64,000 nt of DNA from positions 1,145,863-1,209,862 of the forward strand of contig NW_004451010.1 in NCBI RefSeq assembly GCF_000321225.1, read 5' to 3'. Under the pieces are notes generated by a model that saw only the letters and a program-made list of their open reading frames with translations, had not been told where the DNA came from and ran no database searches. Source of the stretch: Odobenus rosmarus divergens (Eukaryota; Chordata; Mammalia; Carnivora; Odobenidae). The translations under genes were made by a program, and so were the position numbers. Positions 61,022-64,000 of this stretch are shown in pieces (position 1 is the stretch's first letter; each line of letters starts with the position of its first letter).

Positions 61022-61035
61022 GGTTCTGACTTAGG
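60940..61035 (-). CDS. DNAI3: DNAI3 coding exon 1 with 14 nt of 5' UTR (residues 1-27 plus split codon)
   Basis: The acceptor TTTATGCAG|CCTAAG is at 61036-61037, so a non-coding exon must lie upstream. The start codon is 61021-61019 in a strong context (ACCATGG). It reads [16 protein letters not shown], similar to the Lys-rich human N-terminus. The donor CCTG|GTAGGA gives phase 1, as exon 2 requires. The segment after residue 18 differs from human, so the exact donor is slightly less certain than the start. Confidence 0.85.
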
Positions 61036-61225
61036 CTGCATAAAGAGAGAATATCATTAGTAAATTCTGTGTTACAGGTTCAAATAATAAGCATTATCAT
61101 TTAGCAAAACATAAGAATATGTTTTCTAAGCCTTGCCTTTGGTTACGGTGACATGTGTCTTCATAGAATGGGTGTTCTGTGACCAAAGGTTTATCACAAC
61201 AACAATCTTACTGATAAGATCTTAC

Positions 61226-61480
61226 CATTTTGGTGGAGCCTTTCAGCTGAAGCACACAGAAGCCACCTGCCAACCCTTCGAGGTTTCAGCCATAGGGTCC
61301 GCCGTGGAAGCAGGAATAGAGGACACTGGATCCCCAGCCTCTTGGGGCTGTTCCCATCCCAGGGAGTTGCTGTCTGCTGCCCCATGCCCAGCTCCCCAGC
61401 AGCTGCCCCAGCAACAAAGACAGGCTGGACGTCCACAGGCAGGCACAGGCCCAGAACATGCATATATATACATAATTTTT
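61226..61480 (-). other. Candidate non-coding first exon / promoter-proximal block of DNAI3
   Basis: On the minus strand the block ends CAAAATG|GTAAGATC, a strong donor 190 bp upstream of the exon 1 acceptor. Its GC content is clearly above that of its surroundings, but it has few CpGs. Frames on both strands here are probably compositional. The exon call is inference from the donor and position only. Confidence 0.35.
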
Positions 61481-61689
61481 AAAGTTAACATAATTTACAT
61501 AGTACTTGTGTCCATGTACATGTGTACATGTAACCACTGTGTCCTTATTTGTGCTGTCAGAGAGTGCCTCCGGAAGTTTTCTGTGGAACTGTTCATCAGT
61601 TTTGGCTGAGGTCATTTGCTATCACATCGAGTCCTTGTCATCTCCATGGTCACCCCTGTCTCATCTTGTTAGAGGGTTAGGAGTGTGAT

Positions 61690-61860
61690 TTCAGGCATCT
61701 GAGCAGCAAGGTTGAAAAATAGACTCTGCCTTTTACCAGCTGAGTGATGCTTGGCAAATTATATACCTTTGGAGTCTCAGTTTATTCATGTTTAAAGGGG
61801 ATGATAATAATCAAACCTATCTCACAAGATGGTTGTGATGATTTAATGAAATAAAGTATC
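61690..61860 (-). repeat. MIR, reverse orientation
   Basis: It contains 'agactctgccttttaccagc', 'gtctcagtttattcatgttt' and 'tggttgtgatgatttaatga'. Confidence 0.8.
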
Positions 61861-61899
61861 GTCCTCAACTCAGTCATGACAGACTGGTTGCTTCATTTT

Positions 61900-62091
61900 T
61901 TTAAAACGATTTATTTATTTGAGAGAGAGAAAGCATGAGGGTAGGGGCAGAGGGAGAGGGAGAGACAATCTCAAGCAGACTCTGCACTGAGTATAGAGCC
62001 TGATGTGGGGCTCGATCTCACCACCCTGAGATCACGACCTGAGCTGAAACCAAGAGTCAGATGCTCAAACGATTGTGCCACCCAGGTGCCC
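61900..62091 (-). repeat. CAN-SINE (SINEC), reverse orientation
   Basis: The duplication 'ctggttgcytcatttt' is at 61884-61899 and 62092-62107. It lies outside the coding region, upstream of the gene. Confidence 0.96.
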
Positions 62092-62264
62092 CTGGTTGCC
62101 TCATTTTAATAACCCAATATAGATTGAAAATTATTTCATAGTCCACAGTCAGAATATCCTGACTTTCATTTTATGCTTCATCCCTTGATTACTAAATCTG
62201 GACCAAAGTGTGTGGGGGATGTGTTTGTGATCTACATTTTTTACATGTGTTTTTTCCAAAGGTA

Positions 62265-62500
62265 ATAATGATAGCTCATGTTTGTTGAGTGTTTACTATG
62301 TGCCAGACACAGTCCTAAGTACTTCACATGTATTTTTTATTTAATTTGAGCTACCCTTTTAGATAAGCATTTTGTGAATATTTTTATCCTCATCCTCATT
62401 TTATATGGTGAAAACAGAGGCCAGGAAACTTGCATGAGGGGATACACAAAGTGTGAGTAGAGTTAGGGTGTGAGCCCACCCAGTCTGGCCCCAATGCTCA
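62265..62500 (+). repeat. MIR, near full length
   Basis: It contains 'gtttactatgtgccagacac', 'tcctcatcctcattttatat' and 'gagttagggtgtgagcccac'. Confidence 0.85.
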
Positions 62501-62629
62501 CACTTGTAATCTTTGTACAAGACTGTCCCTTGGCTTTCAGTGGTAACTGTTCACTGTGTTTCATTACAAATGAAATTATTTAAAATCATTGTCTTTACCT
62601 AGAAAGGTAGGATTTTACTGAGGCACCAG

Positions 62630-62815
62630 AGGCTGTCCTAGCTGTTAGGAATACAGCAGTGAAAAAAATAGGCAAAACCCTTGCCCTGCTAAAGCTTACA
62701 TTCTAGAGGGGAGACAGTTCTGGGGCAGGAATATGCTTGGCACATTTAAGAGAACAGCAGGAATGTCATGATGGCTGGAGCAGAGTGAATAAGGGGACTA
62801 GGGGATGAAGTTGGT
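62630..62815 (+). repeat. Ancient repeat, family not assigned
   Basis: It contains 'ggaatacagcagtgaaaaaa', 'aaagcttacattctagaggg' and 'atggctggagcagagtgaat'. Confidence 0.55.
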
Positions 62816-62829
62816 CAGAGAGCTGATGA

Positions 62830-63130
62830 GGGTATATATTAGTCAGCTCTGCTAGGGTAATAAATGTCCTGCAAATCTCAGTAACATACAACAATGAATG
62901 TTTATTTCTTCTAATGTTTTGTACTGTGATTATGAGTGGGCCGCTGCTTCAGGCCTTATTCTGGGACTCAGCCTGGAGAAGCAGCCCCTTTTTGACAGCC
63001 CCCACTTCCGTGGTGGAGTAAAAAGTGAGAGAGCTACCAGAACTGTGTAATGCCTCCTCCATCTTCTCCGTGGCTCGGGCATACTGTCCTTTCTGCTTAT
63101 ATTCCACAGGCCCAAGCAAGTCACATGGCC
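62830..63130 (-). repeat. Diverged MaLR/LTR-like element, antisense on plus strand
   Basis: It contains 'tatattagtcagctctgcta' and 'gaatgtttatttcttctaat', resembling the reversed end seen at 52185. It is strongly diverged. The 64-codon frame is not a gene. Confidence 0.5.
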
Positions 63131-63199
63131 AGTCCCGCTAATGGGGGAGGAACGTCTTCTTCCTTGGCAGTGGGTGGGAACGTATGATCCTTGTGCAGG

Positions 63200-63540
63200 G
63201 AAGGGAGGTAAGAGTTGGGAATAAAATCATTGCGGACGAGTATATAATATGCCACAAGGGGGCAAGGTCATGTGTAAGGACGTGGGCTCTTACTCTGAAG
63301 GAGGGGGGAGCCATTGGATGGTTTTGAGCTGAGGAGTTACTTGACTTGATCTGACTCCCTATGGCCAGTGTAGTGAAGACTGCAGTGAGGAAAGAGCTGA
63401 AGCAGGGAATCCAGCTGGGAGACATTCGGTAGTCCAAGGGGGAGGTGAGTGTGGAACGGAAAAAGTGGTTGGATTCTGCATATGCTGTGTAAGCCAAGGT
63501 GATAGGATTTGCTGATGACTTGGATGTAGGGTCTGACAGA
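63200..63540 (+). repeat. Ancient repeat, family not assigned (3' part)
   Basis: It contains 'gagccattggatggttttga' and 'gaggagttacttgacttgat', followed by 'gacattcggtagtccaaggg'. It probably belongs with 62630-62815 and was split by the LTR-like element. The 142-codon minus-strand frame 63138-63566 is its antisense. Confidence 0.55.
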
Positions 63541-63857
63541 AAAAACAGGACCAAGGAGGACTTCAACAGGTTTTACCTAAGGACTTGAAAGCATGGGGTT
63601 GCTATTTATTGAGATGGGGATCCCAGGGAAAGAGCAGACTTGAAAGGGAAAGTCAAAAATTCAATTGAAGGCGTGTGAAGTTAGACTGTACAGTAGGCAG
63701 CAAACTCCAGAACTGGCACAGTGTACATGCTAAAAAAAAAAAATGAATTAATGACTCCTTGGTGTCCCCTTTCCTTCTGCCATTCTTAGCTTATACATTT
63801 CCAGTCTGAACAAAAGTCTTTTGCTTAAGGTCTGTGGAATCACCTGCAGGCATGCTG

Positions 63858-64000
63858 TTTTCATTTTCTATTGCTGCTCCAACAAATTACCAGAAATTCA
63901 GTGTCTCAACACAAATTCATTCTCTAATGGTTCTGTAGTTCAGAAGTCTGACATGGCTCTCACTGGGCTAAAAACCAAGCTGTCAGCAAGGTGTCAACAA
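63858..64000 (-). repeat. LTR-like element running off the right edge
   Basis: It contains 'cattttctattgctgctcca', 'acaaattaccagaaattcag' and 'ggttctgtagttcagaagtc', the reversed end of the element type seen at 52185-52575. It continues beyond the window. Confidence 0.65.

Noticed and set aside
61138..61153. RFX X-box-like word (GTCACCGTAACC on the minus strand) upstream of DNAI3
   Set aside because: The half-sites do not fit the X-box spacing and second half-site well enough, and it lies inside the candidate first intron. A motif scan with a weight matrix would be needed to revive it.
61133..61609. 158-codon plus-strand frame, with three overlapping minus-strand frames
   Set aside because: Open frames on both strands across one GC-richer block indicate composition. 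No domain was recognised. The block may be a non-coding exon or promoter instead.
10646..62091. tRNA-like segments in the SINE heads
   Set aside because: These are tRNA-derived SINE heads followed by CT-rich and A-rich tails. None retains a plausible tRNA gene structure.
63138..63566. 142-codon minus-strand frame near the right edge
   Set aside because: It is the antisense of an ancient repeat that recurs elsewhere in the window.

Overview
This is nuclear DNA from a carnivoran mammal, most likely a caniform. The tRNA-derived SINE scattered through it has the Carnivora signature GCCTGGGTGGCTCAG and a tail ending AAATAAAATCTT, and about 24 copies are present. There are also young carnivore-type L1 3' ends and the usual ancient mammalian layer (MIR, L2, MER20, Tigger, MaLR-type LTRs). 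Nothing in the window is bacterial or viral in organisation, and none of the 60-160-codon open frames is a gene by itself.

One protein-coding gene fills the window. It lies on the minus strand and is DNAI3 (WDR63), the intermediate chain of an axonemal inner-arm dynein. By matching exon translations to the family and checking splice sites and phases, 20 coding exons were placed, from the ATG at 61021 to exon 20 ending at 1743. They sum to 2511 nt, 837 codons, with no internal stop and no phase conflict. The last coding exon, roughly 50 residues by comparison with the 891-residue human protein, lies beyond the left edge. Exons 1-6 encode the N-terminal region, exons 7-19 the WD40 repeats, and exon 20 a charged helix predicted to be coiled coil.

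Right of 61035 lies the 5' flank. It has no CpG island. It holds a GC-richer block with a good donor that may be a non-coding first exon, then repeats. In human the next gene on this side is MCOLN3, divergently transcribed, but none of it is seen here.

The most notable point is intron 2. Its donor reads CAG|ATAAGT instead of CAG|GTAAGT, while both flanking exons are intact and join in phase. Other points of interest are a three-deep nest of SINEs with all target-site duplications readable, a U6 retrocopy inside a Tigger transposon, SINEs close to splice sites, and small perfect tandem duplications inside repeats.

The introns are otherwise ordinary. No previously undescribed system was found.
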